Assembly (NCBI GenBank): GCA_949987705.1 | Contig: OX465281.1 | Location: forward strand, 226,829,978-226,893,977 | Reading direction: 5' to 3' | DNA from: Thereva unica | Lineage: Eukaryota > Arthropoda > Insecta > Diptera > Therevidae | DNA: 64,000 bases | Part shown: piece by piece, positions 33,640 through 43,960 of the stretch | How the letters are laid out: each line of letters opens with the position of its first letter | Numbering within the stretch: position 1 is the first letter of the stretch | Notes under the pieces: generated by a model | Seen by the model: the letters and a program-made list of their open reading frames with translations, nothing else | Databases searched by the model: none | What the model was told of the DNA's origin: nothing | Made by a program: the position numbers and the translations under genes

Positions 33640-34157
33640 CACTGTGGCGAGATATTTGATATTTCACCCAAATTACTCTAGAGGTCGTAATTTTTAAGTT
33701 ATTGACAAAAATTTTTTTTAAATGTTCATCTTGAATTTACCTATCGATCCCTCTAGCCGGATTTTGAAATTTCATTTTGGTTTTTTTAAAATTTTTAACA
33801 AAAGGTCTAATTTTTTCAAAAAAATACTATTTTTTCTATTCAATTTATTCTAACGGGCCGAAAATTTGAGTTTCCGTACTCATGTTTTTTTTTTTAAATG
33901 TTCGTCTTTTAGTTAGCTATGAATCTGTCTAGTTGAATTTTTGATATAGTTTTTGAAAACTGTTAAAATTACTGTCAAATATCAAATCATTTAGGTTGAA
34001 ATTTTTTGGTAGAGGTTTACATATCACCCTGTATTTTTGTAACCCTATAAGAGATTTCCTTGAATAAGGCCTCAATCTACGCAAAATACTTAATGTTGAA
34101 ATGAAATTACGACCTCTAGAGTAATTTGGGTAAAATATCAAATATCTCGCCACTGTG
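33640..34157. mobile_element. Inverted-repeat MITE, 518 bp
   Basis: About 50 bp at each end are inverted copies of one another, including GTGGCGAGATATTTGATATT and AAATTACTCTAGAGGTCGTA. CGCCGC flanks both ends (33634-33639 and 34158-34163) and may be the target duplication, though the site is GC-repetitive. The interior is AT-rich and non-coding. A diverged relative lies at about 48290-48490. Confidence 0.7.
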
Positions 34158-34555
34158 CGCCGCCGAGGGGCAGCTAACCTCCGATAATGGACGTCAGCAG
34201 AAATCTGTCACTACTGTCTTAGTGCGGACCTCAGGCGGTGTATCCTGTTTTGGGTTTTGGCATTACAGGCAGTCGAAGAGACATACCGCTACGGCTCGAT
34301 TGATGAAATATTCACACCACTACCGACTAAAACATAAACAAAATCTATACCCTGTGCGAAACTTACTCCTCCGGTTGTTTGTGTTCGGTTAGGGGTACCA
34401 ATGGAGTTTAGAATCTAGTATCTCCACTAAGTATTTGACTTGTTGTGACGATTCCAAAACTTTTTCCGCAAGGATACTTAGAAATTATATCGAGTTTGAA
34501 CACATCAGTAGCAATACGTGTTAGGCTAACTGCAACAACTATACCTTTTCAACTT

Positions 34556-34723
34556 CAAATTGAGACTAAACAATTTCAAATTGGGACTAAACAATTTCAA
34601 ATTGAGACTAAACAAATTCAAATTGGAACTAAACAATTTCAAATTGAGACTAAACAATTTCAAATTGGGAATAAACAATTTCAAATTGGGAATAAACAAT
34701 TTCAAATTGGGACCGAACAATTT
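34556..34723. repeat. 21-bp tandem repeat, eight units
   Basis: The unit is CAAATTGGGACTAAACAATTT with variants at four or five positions. Because the period is a multiple of three, it translates as a seven-residue repeat (QIGTKQF) inside an open frame at 34445-34795; that frame is a consequence of the repeat, not evidence for a protein. Confidence 0.9.
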
Positions 34724-35063
34724 GAAGTAATAAATGAACAACTATTAGTAAAAATTAAAGTATTGATTAAAGATAAAACATTATTTAAAAACTAACATCC
34801 ACCATATTTAATGCATCGAGTATGAACCTTTGAACATGGGCAGTTTTGTGCAATTCACAACAGTTTGATTTCTTATATCAAACCATAGTAGTAACCGTTG
34901 TAAATGATATTCGGTTTGAGTCATATTAGCCCTGTGGTCACGGTTAGAATTTGTAGCATTTGAATTGCTAATTCTCTTTTAACGTTAGCTTTTAAGCTTG
35001 ACCAAGCGTGCTCGATAGTTAATCCTTCGTCTATATGGTCCAAGTCTAAGTCGGCAATGTTTT

Positions 35064-35424
35064 CTTTTTTTTTATGTGATAGACTAAAGACTTAGGGAAA
35101 GCTCCCTTTGTACTGTTCGACAATCTATTTTTTCCTATAGAATGTCGAACAGCAGCTCTAGCCGGAAGATGAGAAGTAGAGAGAGAGAAGTAGGAAGGAG
35201 CTGCCACAATCTAGCCGCGATATATTTTTATTCCACATACATATTTCCAACCACTTCGTGACTTCGGGGCATTTGAGAAACAACTCGCTGGAGTGTTATG
35301 GCTCCTGAAACGAGTTGAATCTCTTCAACCAACCGATGACATGCGCTTGGTGGAACGGGGAAGGACTAGCGAAGGCTATGACAGGAGGAATCAGGAATGT
35401 AAAGAGGGGAGAAGAAAGAAGGAT
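35064..35424 (-). mobile_element. tRNA-derived SINE, copy 3 (head missing)
   Basis: The poly(A) end (T run at about 35065-35073) and the whole body match the other copies, including GACAGTACAAAGGG and TAGAGCTGCTGTTCGACATT-like segments on the minus strand. The copy stops near the AAGAAAGAAGGA block, so both tRNA boxes are absent. It is inserted in the middle part of the foldback-like element. Confidence 0.8.
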
Positions 35425-35570
35425 ATTATAAAAGTTGCTGAGCATAATTACGCCTTTTAATTTTATTTTCCTCGCTGTTCGCTCTTTGTGGTTCCTTATG
35501 CATATCTTTTCATGTAAAAACGTACCATCTAAAGTTAAAGAAACAAAAATTTTGATAATTTTAACTTACT

Positions 35571-35649
35571 CCCAATTTGAAATTGTTTAGTCCCAATTTG
35601 ACATTGTTTAGTCCCAATTTGAAATTGTTAAGCCCCAATTTGAAGTTGA
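35571..35649. repeat. 21-bp tandem repeat in inverted orientation
   Basis: Three full units and a partial unit of CCCAATTTGAAATTGTTTAGT, the reverse complement of the unit at 34556-34723. They form the right arm of the foldback-like element. Confidence 0.85.
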
Positions 35650-35695
35650 AGAAAAGGTATAGAACTGGGAGCATTTATAGAAAGTTACTAAGCTC

Positions 35696-35885
35696 GAAAG
35701 TAACGAAAGAAGTGCAAAACTGAAGCTCTACATAAGAACAATTAAACCCTTTCTCTCATACGGATGTGAAACCTGGGCCCTATATGCATGTTACATCCAA
35801 AAACTAGCAGCCTTTGAAAGAATAGTTGTAAACTATAAAAACGTTTTGAGGTTCAAAGAGGATCGCAGAGATTAAGATTTCCTTC
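35696..35885 (+). pseudogene. RTE-like reverse transcriptase C-terminal fragment
   Basis: The plus strand encodes KLYIRTIKPFLSYGCETWAL and LAAFERIVV, corresponding to YKTxIRxVxTYGCEAW and FERKxLRxI of the intact RTE elements in this window. The fragment is truncated on both sides and interrupted downstream. Confidence 0.65.
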
Positions 35886-35970
35886 CCATGGCGCTACAGC
35901 CCATATCAAGGCTTGGCTTCCTCTAAAGACTGCAACCAGTTTGTACGACTTCTAGCGGCTAGTGGTCAGT
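35886..35970 (-). pseudogene. 3' end fragment of another RTE-like element
   Basis: On the minus strand the segment reads like an RTE C-terminus and immediate 3' end (KLVAVFRGSQALIWAVAPWE in one frame, with an EEAKP-like reading in another). It faces the preceding plus-strand fragment. The match is short and the call tentative. Confidence 0.35.
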
Positions 35971-36206
35971 TTAGCCCAGTCACTTTATACACGAACTTGA
36001 GATTTTCCAGAAGGATTCTTTTTATTTTGGGGTTATAAATAATTTCCCTAAAGTCCATAAAGCCAACTTACCGGACACTCAAGTTATGGAGGGCCAAAGG
36101 TCATCAAAATCAATTTTTTTCAAATATATCGGTTTTTTTGTAATTTTTAGCTAAGTAAAAATGTTCTATACAGAATTTACGTAAAATCAACAGTTTTAGG
36201 GATATT

Positions 36207-36375
36207 TTCTTCTTCTTCTTTAACGGCTCTACAACCGGAACCCGATCCTGGCCCTCCGCAACTGTTCTCTCCATCGGTCCCGATTCTAAGTCGATGTCAT
36301 CCAGTTTGGCATACCTAAGCTCTGAGCGTCCTGGTCTACGACATCCTTCCAGCGGAGTTTGGGTGCCTCTCACTG
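36207..36375 (-). mobile_element. 5'-truncated RTE copy of the 54-kb family
   Basis: The reverse complement aligns closely with the last 150 bp of the full-length element at 54015-57217, including CAGGACGCTCAGAG, TGCCAAACTGGATGACATCG and the terminal GTAGAGCCGTTAAAGAAG with a GAA-repeat tail at 36207-36220. Upstream sequence is lost, as is usual for incomplete target-primed reverse transcription. This shows that the 54-kb family has moved more than once. Confidence 0.85.
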
Positions 36376-36494
36376 TCGCGAGCTCTCGAGATATGGGGCT
36401 GAGAAAAATCGAACATCGAACCCAAGCAGCGTTTTTATATGGTATCCCCAGTAGACCTACATAGGTTACAAGGTCTCTCTATCTCTTCTATTTC

Positions 36495-36552
36495 TACTTT
36501 TTTTTTATGTGGTAGTGCTAAGCTCAGGAGTCACCCTTTGTACTACTTACTT
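36495..36552 (-). mobile_element. 3' end fragment of the tRNA-derived SINE
   Basis: A T run followed by ATGTGGTAGTGCTAAGCTCAGG and CACCCTTTGTACT resembles the tail segment of the SINE family (ATGTGACAGACTAGAGGCTTAGG, ACCCTTTGTACT). Only about 58 bp remain, with several differences. Confidence 0.55.
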
Positions 36553-36749
36553 CATATTGTCATCGTCATCAACACTCATCTCAGAGGCAAACAACGAAAT
36601 GTGGTCGGCGTCATCATCGTACAGCTAAGGTTCAATGGTTGTATCCTTGGACATTGAATTGAGACAAGAGCCATGCGCAACGGAACATGGTAATCCTACT
36701 ATTCGGTACTATTTCTGAAAATTGATTTTCGTGACCTTTCTTTTTCTTC

Positions 36750-37290
36750 TTTAATTCCTCAAGGGACATAGGGCGGAATACTTACTCTCCAACGGACTCT
36801 GTTTTGCGCGACAGCTCTCAGCTCTGACCAGGATCTGCCAGTTGTTGCGGCCTCTGCTAGTAGGATCCTCCTCCACGTTGTTCTAGGTCTTCCAACTCGA
36901 CGGGATCCTTGCGGATTCCAGTCAAGGGCCTGTTTGGTGAGATTTTCGTACTCGCGTCGTAAGGTGTGCGTTTCGTACTCCTACGTCTTTCCCAAAATAT
37001 AAGAAGGACCCACCGTTTGGGAAGATATGTTCGCCGCATCAAGCCATCTGGTCTCGCTAAGTCCCATCAACTTGATTTTATATCGATTCATCTCGTTGAG
37101 GACTTCATCCAGCTGCCCATCAGCCGGTATTGCTCTCAATTTCATGGTCCGATTCGTGTCCTTGTTCGAAAAGCAAAGGTCCTCGTCGTGTTGTCCATTC
37201 GATTCCGAGGCATTGTTTGCCGATTCCTAGCAATGTTTTTTTTATGAGAGCGGGTTGCTAACCCTCAGCCCAACCGACTTAAAAACTCTG
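36750..37290 (-). mobile_element. RTE-like element reduced to its two ends
   Basis: On the minus strand, the 5' part (37040-37240) encodes an endonuclease start: MKLRAIPADGQLDEVLNEMN, YKIKLMGLSETRW (SETRW holds the catalytic Glu). It then joins, near 36970, directly to a reverse transcriptase C-terminus: LDWNPQGSRRVGRPRTTWRR, VAQNRVRWRV and a stop, followed by a GAA-rich tail. The rest of the endonuclease and the entire polymerase are missing. The family differs from the copies at 41, 49 and 54 kb. Confidence 0.7.
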
Positions 37291-39180
37291 TTTTGTGGCG
37301 CAGAGAGCTCGCCATTCGCCTGTCACCCGTTAACTCCTTCCGAAGAAGTACTCCAGCGGCACCGCGTGAATGTGCGATTAGAACCTGCTAATAAATCTCC
37401 GGGGTGTTTTTCTGCAGTGAATCTTCTCGGGCTTTGACAGAAGTGACAAATCGGGTGTCACTACCTTCCGAGGTCTTTATTAGCCGTTCGCGGCCGCCAT
37501 ATTGGATTCAGTATGACGGCACTTAGCTTACCATAATACACTCATCACACACTTTCAAGGGATTTGTAACTAAATAGGTAATCCGTCATTTTGTCTTGGT
37601 GTCCATATTGGATTTTGATTGACGTCTTACACCAAACTGTATTCTAAATGCCATGCCCGTTCATGGATACCCATGTCGGAGCTGTTGTAAAGGAATAAAT
37701 GATCCGCCAGTTTGTGTCGGCCGCCATATTAGATTAAGAATAACGCCACATAGCTTATTGTATTCTACTTGTGGTACCATTTCATTTGATACCCATTTCG
37801 AAGGAGTTGTGAAGAATGCAGTCTCTTGAGCCGGCCGCCATGGATCTAACGGTATATTGAATATACTATATTGCATTGTCATCGGACTTAAAGCAAAATG
37901 TGCAATATTTCAGCATGATCGGATAACCGGAAGTATTCAAAAGTGGATTGCAAAATTTGTACCGGGCAAGAAAGCGAATTAATAATGCCGATTTAAAAAG
38001 TACAAATGATAAGGGAAGTTTCAATGTTTTTGTCACTATCAATTTTCTGTCTTTTTGGTGTTGGTTACGACACAGAGGGGGGAGTAGGTATAATTTCATT
38101 TCTGAGTCCACCATAATTTTTTTAGGTTTAGGCAAAAATTCTTCATGTTTTAGTCTTAAAAGTCGGAATATTTTTACTTGAAATTCTATACTTATCCTCA
38201 AACAAAAAATTCTTTAAAAAATTAATTTTTTTTTCATATTTCCTTGTTTCCTGGACTAAACCCTCTTGAAAAAAAGGAAAGTGGAGTCCCAAGTACAAAA
38301 GAATTTTTTTCCATAGTCTCAAAAAAGCGGAAATTTCCCAAGAAAATAAAACTCGATACCCGCCCTAAGGCCCTCCGATATTTCGTCTTTGCATAAGGAT
38401 GTTCTTTCTTTCAGTGTCTTCCAATTATTTTAATAAGAAAAGGAAAACATCCCTTCCAGCACAACACGAGCTCAGGAACTTACTGGAAAACTTGGATACA
38501 ATCGACGTGAACAAGGCGCCCGAGAATACTTGACACAGTGCCATCAGCTCAGCACAGGAATATCCTTTTTAATTAATCACAGTATTCAAAAGGAAGCGCC
38601 CTCTCGATGTGGAAAGTAAACTTCCTTCGGGAACTTTTCATGATTTCTAATTAAAAAACTTTTGGCTTCGAGTACGAGTTGATTTGATCATTGGTGAAAC
38701 CGGAGCGAATTGGGGATGATCTCTAAACGAATGGAATATAATCCCCACTTTCGCTTTGGGGAGCGTTTTTGGGGGATTACGGGCTGATTTAATAAAGGAT
38801 ATTTTTTCATTTAATAATTTTAAAACAAAATTGCTGGCATTTAAGGATTCCCGTCGTCTTTACGGGTATAAAGAGAAATATCACCGGCATCCTTGGCAGC
38901 AAACATCGGGCGTCGCTGTGTCTGACGCCGGTTTTGTAAATGCATCTATAGAAAAAGTTTTCAAGGAAACCCGTCGCGACGCATTTGTGCATTTCGCCAG
39001 AATGGGTTTATTATCCAGAGATATTGTAAGGACGAGGGTTTTGTCGTGTGCATTTTTCTTTTGGTTGTTTTTCGTGGGTTTTTCGGAAGGAAGAGGAGGA
39101 TGAGCGAAACTTTTAATAAAGGAGTTGTGGGTATTTCATTTTTGAGTCCAGCAGAAAAAGTTTGTGAATAGCTCGTATAG
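37291..39180. other. Unassigned DNA; possible Tc1-like end at its right edge
   Basis: No coding region or repeat pair was recognised. At its right edge, CAGTGCTGTACAAAATTATA (about 39184) resembles the terminal repeat of Tc1-type elements, but no partner end was found. Confidence 0.3.
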
Positions 39181-39327
39181 TACAGTGCTGTACAAAATTA
39201 TAGACTGTCCTCAAAATTTTCATTTTTGATACCAATTCAGTGAAACTACTTTTTTATGCAGTTGTCTTTAAACGAGAATGGTAAAAGTATAAATACGAAC
39301 TATACTTGAGTGCAAGTTTTGTTGTAA

Positions 39328-40485
39328 TATTATTATTATTATTATTATTTATTATTATTTATTATTTATTAATTTAGTACAGGAATGAGTACACAAGACT
39401 TTCATCTTTTAGAGTATCAGAAAAGAAAAACATAAATATATAAAAATTCGGAACTTAATAAATAGCTTAAACTAACCTTAACTAGATAATTACACAAATT
39501 AATTAAAACTATTTCTGTGATCATAAAAGCATAGAATAAAGAAAGATTAGAGAGAGTGAAGAAGAGAAAATTAAGAGGAGGAGAGAAAAATAGATGCTTG
39601 CTTTTTGAACGCCGCGACTGTGCCTATTCTTTGCACCACGTTGGGAAGGCTATTCCAAAGCCTAATAGCATGCACAAAGAAGGAGCGACTACCAATTAGG
39701 GACAGATGGGCAGGAATAAGAAATTTAATTGATCTAGGGGAGTGCAAGGGAGATAAGAAATCAGATAGGTAACAAGGAATTTTGGTATAGAACACTTTAT
39801 ATAAAAGGACCAGAGCCATGATGTCTAAGAGACGAAAAACGTCATATCCTAATAAGGAATTCCGTATATCCGAGACGTGATCTGTCCGTCTCAAGTGAAA
39901 GACATAACGCAAGCAATCATTAAATGCAACCGTTAGTCGTTGACGACAAGACGAGTCAAAAGATATATAAACCAGGGAGCCATAAAGAAAGTGCGGTATC
40001 ACAAGAGCTTTAACTAGTTTGGCACGGATAGATGGTGATAAGAGACTACCGTAGAGCCAAAGTTTACGTAGTGTAGCATAGATCTTCGAGAGCATAAGTG
40101 AGACTTGACTGCAGCAGGATAGTTTATAATTAATGGCAATGCCAAGATTATTGACACAGTCAACGAAGGGAAGAGGAACATTATTAAGGAATATGTTAGG
40201 AATATTGTCCAGGGACAGAGTGGGACGTCTAAGGACGAGAGCTTTACACTTATTAGGATTTAATTGAAGGAAATTGGATGAACTCCACTGATTTATTTGG
40301 AACAGAATATTATTAAAATCTGAGATACAAGATCTAATCTGACTAGGAGGACAAGAGGTATACAACTGGAGATCATCAGCATACAGATGGAAGGAACAAC
40401 GTTGGATAACAGATATGACATCATTAACATATAATGAGAAAAGAAGGGGACCAAGAATATGTAGCTTGTACAGTGACTAATCGAT
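39328..40485 (-). mobile_element. Non-LTR retrotransposon relic, RT palm to 3' tail
   Basis: Minus-strand order: ILGPLLFSLYVNDVI, FHLYADDLQLYTS (catalytic YADD, about 40366-40380), LQLNPNKCKALVLR, NLGIAINYKLS, IPHFLYGSLVYI, the tail FVHAIRLWNSLPNVVQR, and a stop at 39571. The frame is open for nearly 300 codons although truncated upstream of the YADD motif. A short 3' UTR and an (ATT)n run at about 39328-39372 form the tail. The family shares the LWNSLP tail with 16745-17372. Confidence 0.78.
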
Positions 40486-40489
40486 TTAA

Positions 40490-41124
40490 AAAGTTGTGGA
40501 ACTACTCCAAGTCATATGTTGTTCAAAATGAAAGGAAAGAATTTTCTAAAGTGGCCCATAACTCCTTTTAAGGACATCTTTACTAATACTCACGCTGAAC
40601 ACATTAATATTGTGGTTCCCGTTACAGAGCATGTGATTGACAGGTTCATATCTGCCGTAACTCGTGTTAGAGTTGATTTGTAAAAGAGTAGGTCCTCTCA
40701 AATTATAACGACTCTCTCTAAACGACGCACGGCGACCTAGAAAACCTGAGTCAACCTTTCCATTAAGGAGCTGATGGACAAATACAACATCGGCCACCTC
40801 ACGACGCTTGTGAAGAGAGCTTAAGTTGACTAACTTAAGCCGGGATTCATATGATGGAAGAACTAATGGGGTTTCCCAAAGAAGATGATTCAGTTCGAAT
40901 CGTAAGAACCTTTCTTGAACCGATTCAATAGTTCTAACATGCGAATTTTAGTGAGGAAACCAAAGCTGGGACGCATATTCGAGTAATGGTCTGATAAGAG
41001 AAATGTAAAGGTGTTTAGTGGTCAAGGGGTTTGTAAATTCTGGATTGAAGAGTGAGTAAAGAATAGATAATTGATTCAAAAAGTTATAACAGAGAACTCT
41101 TCGCAGCTGGTCTGGACTGGAGAA
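40490..41124 (-). pseudogene. 3' half of a second non-LTR retrotransposon
   Basis: The minus strand encodes RRVLCYNFLNQLSILYSLF, ISLIRPLLEYASQLWFPH, IESVQERFLRFELN-like residues and, after a break, LPSYESRLKLVNLSSLHKRR and VADVVFVHQLLNGKV. This is the thumb and tail of a Jockey/CR1-type protein. It abuts RTE copy A at 41125, and its N-terminal half appears on the other side at 43215-43640. Confidence 0.65.
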
Positions 41125-43187
41125 TTCGATATTTCTGGACTGGATCGCCTCCAAGAACAGCCCGTGTTGGAGAGATATCAGGAAACTCTAGCAGAAAAGA
41201 TAGGTATAAATAATGAGGATACAGTCGAGGGAAAATGGATGAGATTGAAGACGGTACTGACAGATGTCACGAAGGAAACTGTAGGGTATAAACGCACAGC
41301 CAGAGCCAGTGACTGGTACGACGAGGAATGCAAAGCAGCTATAGAGAGACCGACGAGGAGTAAGAAATTGAAATACGAGGAAACAAGAAGAACCGCAAAA
41401 AACATCTGCAGGAAGAAGAAAAGGCAATTCCTCAACAATCACATCCTGAGAGCAGAGGAAAACTTTGCCCAAAACAAAACACGAGAAGCATACACGGAAG
41501 TAAACTTCTTCAAGAAAGGCTTCAAACCCTCCTCCGGTATATGCAGAACAAAAGAAGGCACTATAGTCACAGGCAGCGAAGATGTAAAGAAAAGATGGAA
41601 AGAATTTTTTAGCGAGCTGCTGAACGCAAACGAGAGCATCAGACATGTACCAGAACCCCGCCTACAACATAACGATGACACCAGAGAAACAAATGTACCC
41701 ACTCTGGAAGAAGTACAAAGTGCCATACGATCATTAAAAAACAATAAATCTCCAGGAATTGATAACATCCCAGCAGAGTTGATCAAACAAGGAGGCGAAT
41801 CGCTCTCAGCAGCTATACACGAATTACTATGCTGCATATGGAGGAATGAAAAAATGCTTGAAGAATGGGAGCAAAGCATTATCTGCCCAATACACAAGAA
41901 AGGGGACAGATTCAACTGTGAAAACTATAGAGGCATATCTCTTTTAAGCACAGTATATAAAATAATGATCAATATAATTAAGACCAGACTGGAACCTTAC
42001 GCAGAAGCTGCAATAAGTGAATACCAAGCTGGATTCAGAAGAAATAGGTCAACAATGGATCCACTTTTTACAATAAGGCAAATCCTCCGAAAATGCTGGG
42101 AATACAACATTGACGTGTATCAACTTTTCATCGACTTTAAAAAAGCATACTACAGCATCGACAGGGAGCAAATGTATGCAACAATGCTGGACCTAAACAA
42201 AACATCCCCCTGAAGATAATAAAATTAACAAAAATGACAATGGAAAATACAAGATGTGCAGTCAGAATACAAGGAGAATTGACGGAGTCCTTCCCAGTCA
42301 AGCAAGGCTTGCTATTTAATCTCTGCCTAGAAGGAGTAATTCGCAAGGTTAACATTGATGCGAACGCAACCCTGCTTAACAAATCCAAACAGTTGGCAGG
42401 ATATGCCGACGATATAAACTGCCTTGCAAGATCACTGTCATATCTTAGAGAAATATTTACAGAACTAGAAGATGGAGCAAAACATATAGGGCTGCAAATA
42501 AACGCAGAGAATAGTAAGATTCTAATTCAGTCAAGGGTGGAAAGAAGAAGAAGAAACCACAATACCACCTGGGGGGAATATAACTTTGAACGGGTAAACC
42601 AATTTAACTACCTGGGGTCCACAGTCAGCGAAGACAACGATGAATCGATAGACGTACAAAGAAGAATAAACGCCGCGAACAGAACATACTTCTCACTACT
42701 GCCAGTAATGAAATCCAGAGACATCCACAGAAAAACTAAAATAAGAATCAACAAAACCATCATACGTACAGTAGCTACGTATGGATGTGAAGCTTGGAGT
42801 ATCTCCCAGAAATCCGCAGACAAGCTGGATATATTTGAGAGGAAGGTTCTCCGAAGGATATACGGCCCAATCAATGAAGACAGTGTATGGAGAATACGCT
42901 ACAATCACTTATACAAAGAATGTAAACTTACGACCCATGCCAAACTACTACGTTTACGTTGGCCCGGCGTTGTCCAAAGAATGGATGACTCAAGGATACC
43001 AAAAAAAGCCCTGTATCTACTACCAGATGGCAAAAGACCAGTTGGCAAACCACGGTTATGGTGGGAAGATAATGTTAAGGCCGATGCAGCAAAACTGCTC
43101 AGCACAAGAAACTGGAGACAAGCTGCGGAGCAGAGAGACGTCGGGAGGAAGAAGCTGATGGAGGCCAAGGCTCGAATTGGGCTGTAG
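41125..43187 (+). pseudogene. RTE reverse transcriptase, copy A, broken
   Basis: Frame one (to 42213) encodes the linker, SPGIDNIPAELIKQGGE, IICPIHKKGDRF, NYRGISLLSTVYKIM, YQAGFRRNRSTMD and FIDFKKAYYSID, in which the usual FDFKQAYDSI motif has Tyr in place of Asp (AYYS). Frame two (42234-43187) has FPVKQG joined directly to LLFNLCLEG, then YADDINCLARS, FNYLGSTVSED, TYGCEAWSISQK, IFERKVLRRIYGP and LLRLRWPGVVQRMDDS. Loss of the QGDGLAP motif, the altered catalytic Asp and the frameshift make it inactive. Confidence 0.85.
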
Positions 43188-43203
43188 AGCCATCGAAGAA
43201 GAA
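41125..43203 (+). mobile_element. RTE-like retrotransposon copy A, 5'-truncated
   Basis: The copy starts within the linker after the endonuclease (FDISGLDRLQEQPVLERYQE) and runs to the 3' end (GTAGAGCCATCGAAGAAG with a GAA tail). GGACTGGAGAA occurs at both borders (41114-41124 and 43204-43214) and is the likely target duplication. The protein is broken by a frameshift at about 42213, and 27 bp encoding the RT motif QGDGLAP are deleted at about 42309. The family is that of copy B at 48906-51430, in the opposite orientation. Confidence 0.85.
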
Positions 43204-43214
43204 GGACTGGAGAA

Positions 43215-43640
43215 CCTCCACACAGGACTTAAGGACAGCAGGAGGAATAACGTCGGGGCCAGAAGTGAAGTCGAATGAGAGCTGGTCAATATGTTTTACG
43301 ATATCACCACTGGTAATTGACAGAGATAAAAAATGAACCTCTCGGAATAATGTGACGAAAATTATTGTCGTTAGGCTGAAAGTCAGAAGGTGAGAAAGAT
43401 TGATGAGAGAATGAGGCAAACATGTTGCAAATTGCAGGCGACTCACAGCTAGACCAGTTTGGGTGCTGCGCAGTATTAACTGAACTGGGCAATTTTTGGG
43501 GATCATAAGGTACGCAATAAACGAGGACTTCGTAGGTATAGCACGCCATAACACCGTGCCACATTGTGATCCAACTCCGAAAGTAATCAGATGATGTTAT
43601 TTCGGCATAAATTCCTGATGAAGCTACTGATTCATGATTG
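43215..43640 (-). pseudogene. N-terminal RT half of the non-LTR element split by copy A
   Basis: Minus-strand frames encode LPSSVNTAQHPNWSSC, ICNMFASFSHQSFSPSDF and, near the insertion, SGPDVIPPAVLKSCVEVL, which corresponds to the SxGPDGIPPxFLKNC motif at the start of the reverse transcriptase. The palm between this and 41124 is missing, so the element was already deleted before copy A inserted, or lost the segment with it. Confidence 0.65.
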
Positions 43641-43649
43641 TTTGAAGTG

Positions 43650-43960
43650 TTGAAAAACATGATTCACGGGCCATATGGAGCATTAAACCCCAACTCACCA
43701 TGCATTGATAAATGGGAAATGCTAAAAGCGATGTCCAAAAGCATAGATTTCTGAAACTGTAATAGGGAACGATGGCTACCCTTTGTATTGTCGTCGATCG
43801 ACTGAGATCAACGGCAAATAGATAACTTGGAAAGTTAATGGTCAGGATTTTGACGTTGACAATCGTTTCAACTTTTGTTCTCCAAGACGTTCAATGCTTA
43901 CATAAATGTTGAGTGTTGCAATTCCTTCTAATCAACCAAATACATGTGCGTCGAGTCGGA
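43650..43960 (+). pseudogene. Helitron Rep relic, plus strand
   Basis: Nearly the whole segment is repeated in inverted orientation at 47840-48112. In shifting frames it encodes MIHGPYGALNPNSPCI, KWEMLKAMSKSID and FSKTFNAYINVECCNS followed by KYMC, which correspond to the Helitron Rep region after the HUH motif (MxHGPCGxxNPxxPCM and FNAHINVExCNSxxSIKYICKY). Stops and frameshifts interrupt it. Confidence 0.65.

Larger units (their letters stand above)
34539..35662. mobile_element. Foldback-like element with arms of 21-bp repeats
   Basis: The left arm starts CTATACCTTTTCAACTTCAA and continues as eight 21-bp units. The right arm ends with the complement (TTGAAGTTGAAGAAAAGGTATAG) after at least three complementary units. 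The arms are separated by an 845-bp middle part that contains SINE copy 3. Inverted arms built from short tandem repeats are the hallmark of Foldback elements. Nothing in the middle part encodes a transposase. The exact ends are uncertain because no target duplication was found. Confidence 0.7.

Noticed and set aside
34445..34795. 116-codon protein with QIGTKQF repeats
   Set aside because: The frame is produced by a 21-bp tandem repeat, the arm of a foldback-like element; the opposite strand is also open through the same repeats.
34552..35650. CRISPR array
   Set aside because: The 21-bp repeats are contiguous without spacers and the DNA is clearly eukaryotic.
39184..39250. Tc1-like element
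   Set aside because: One terminal-repeat-like end (CAGTGCTGTACAAAATTATA) but no partner end or transposase was found.
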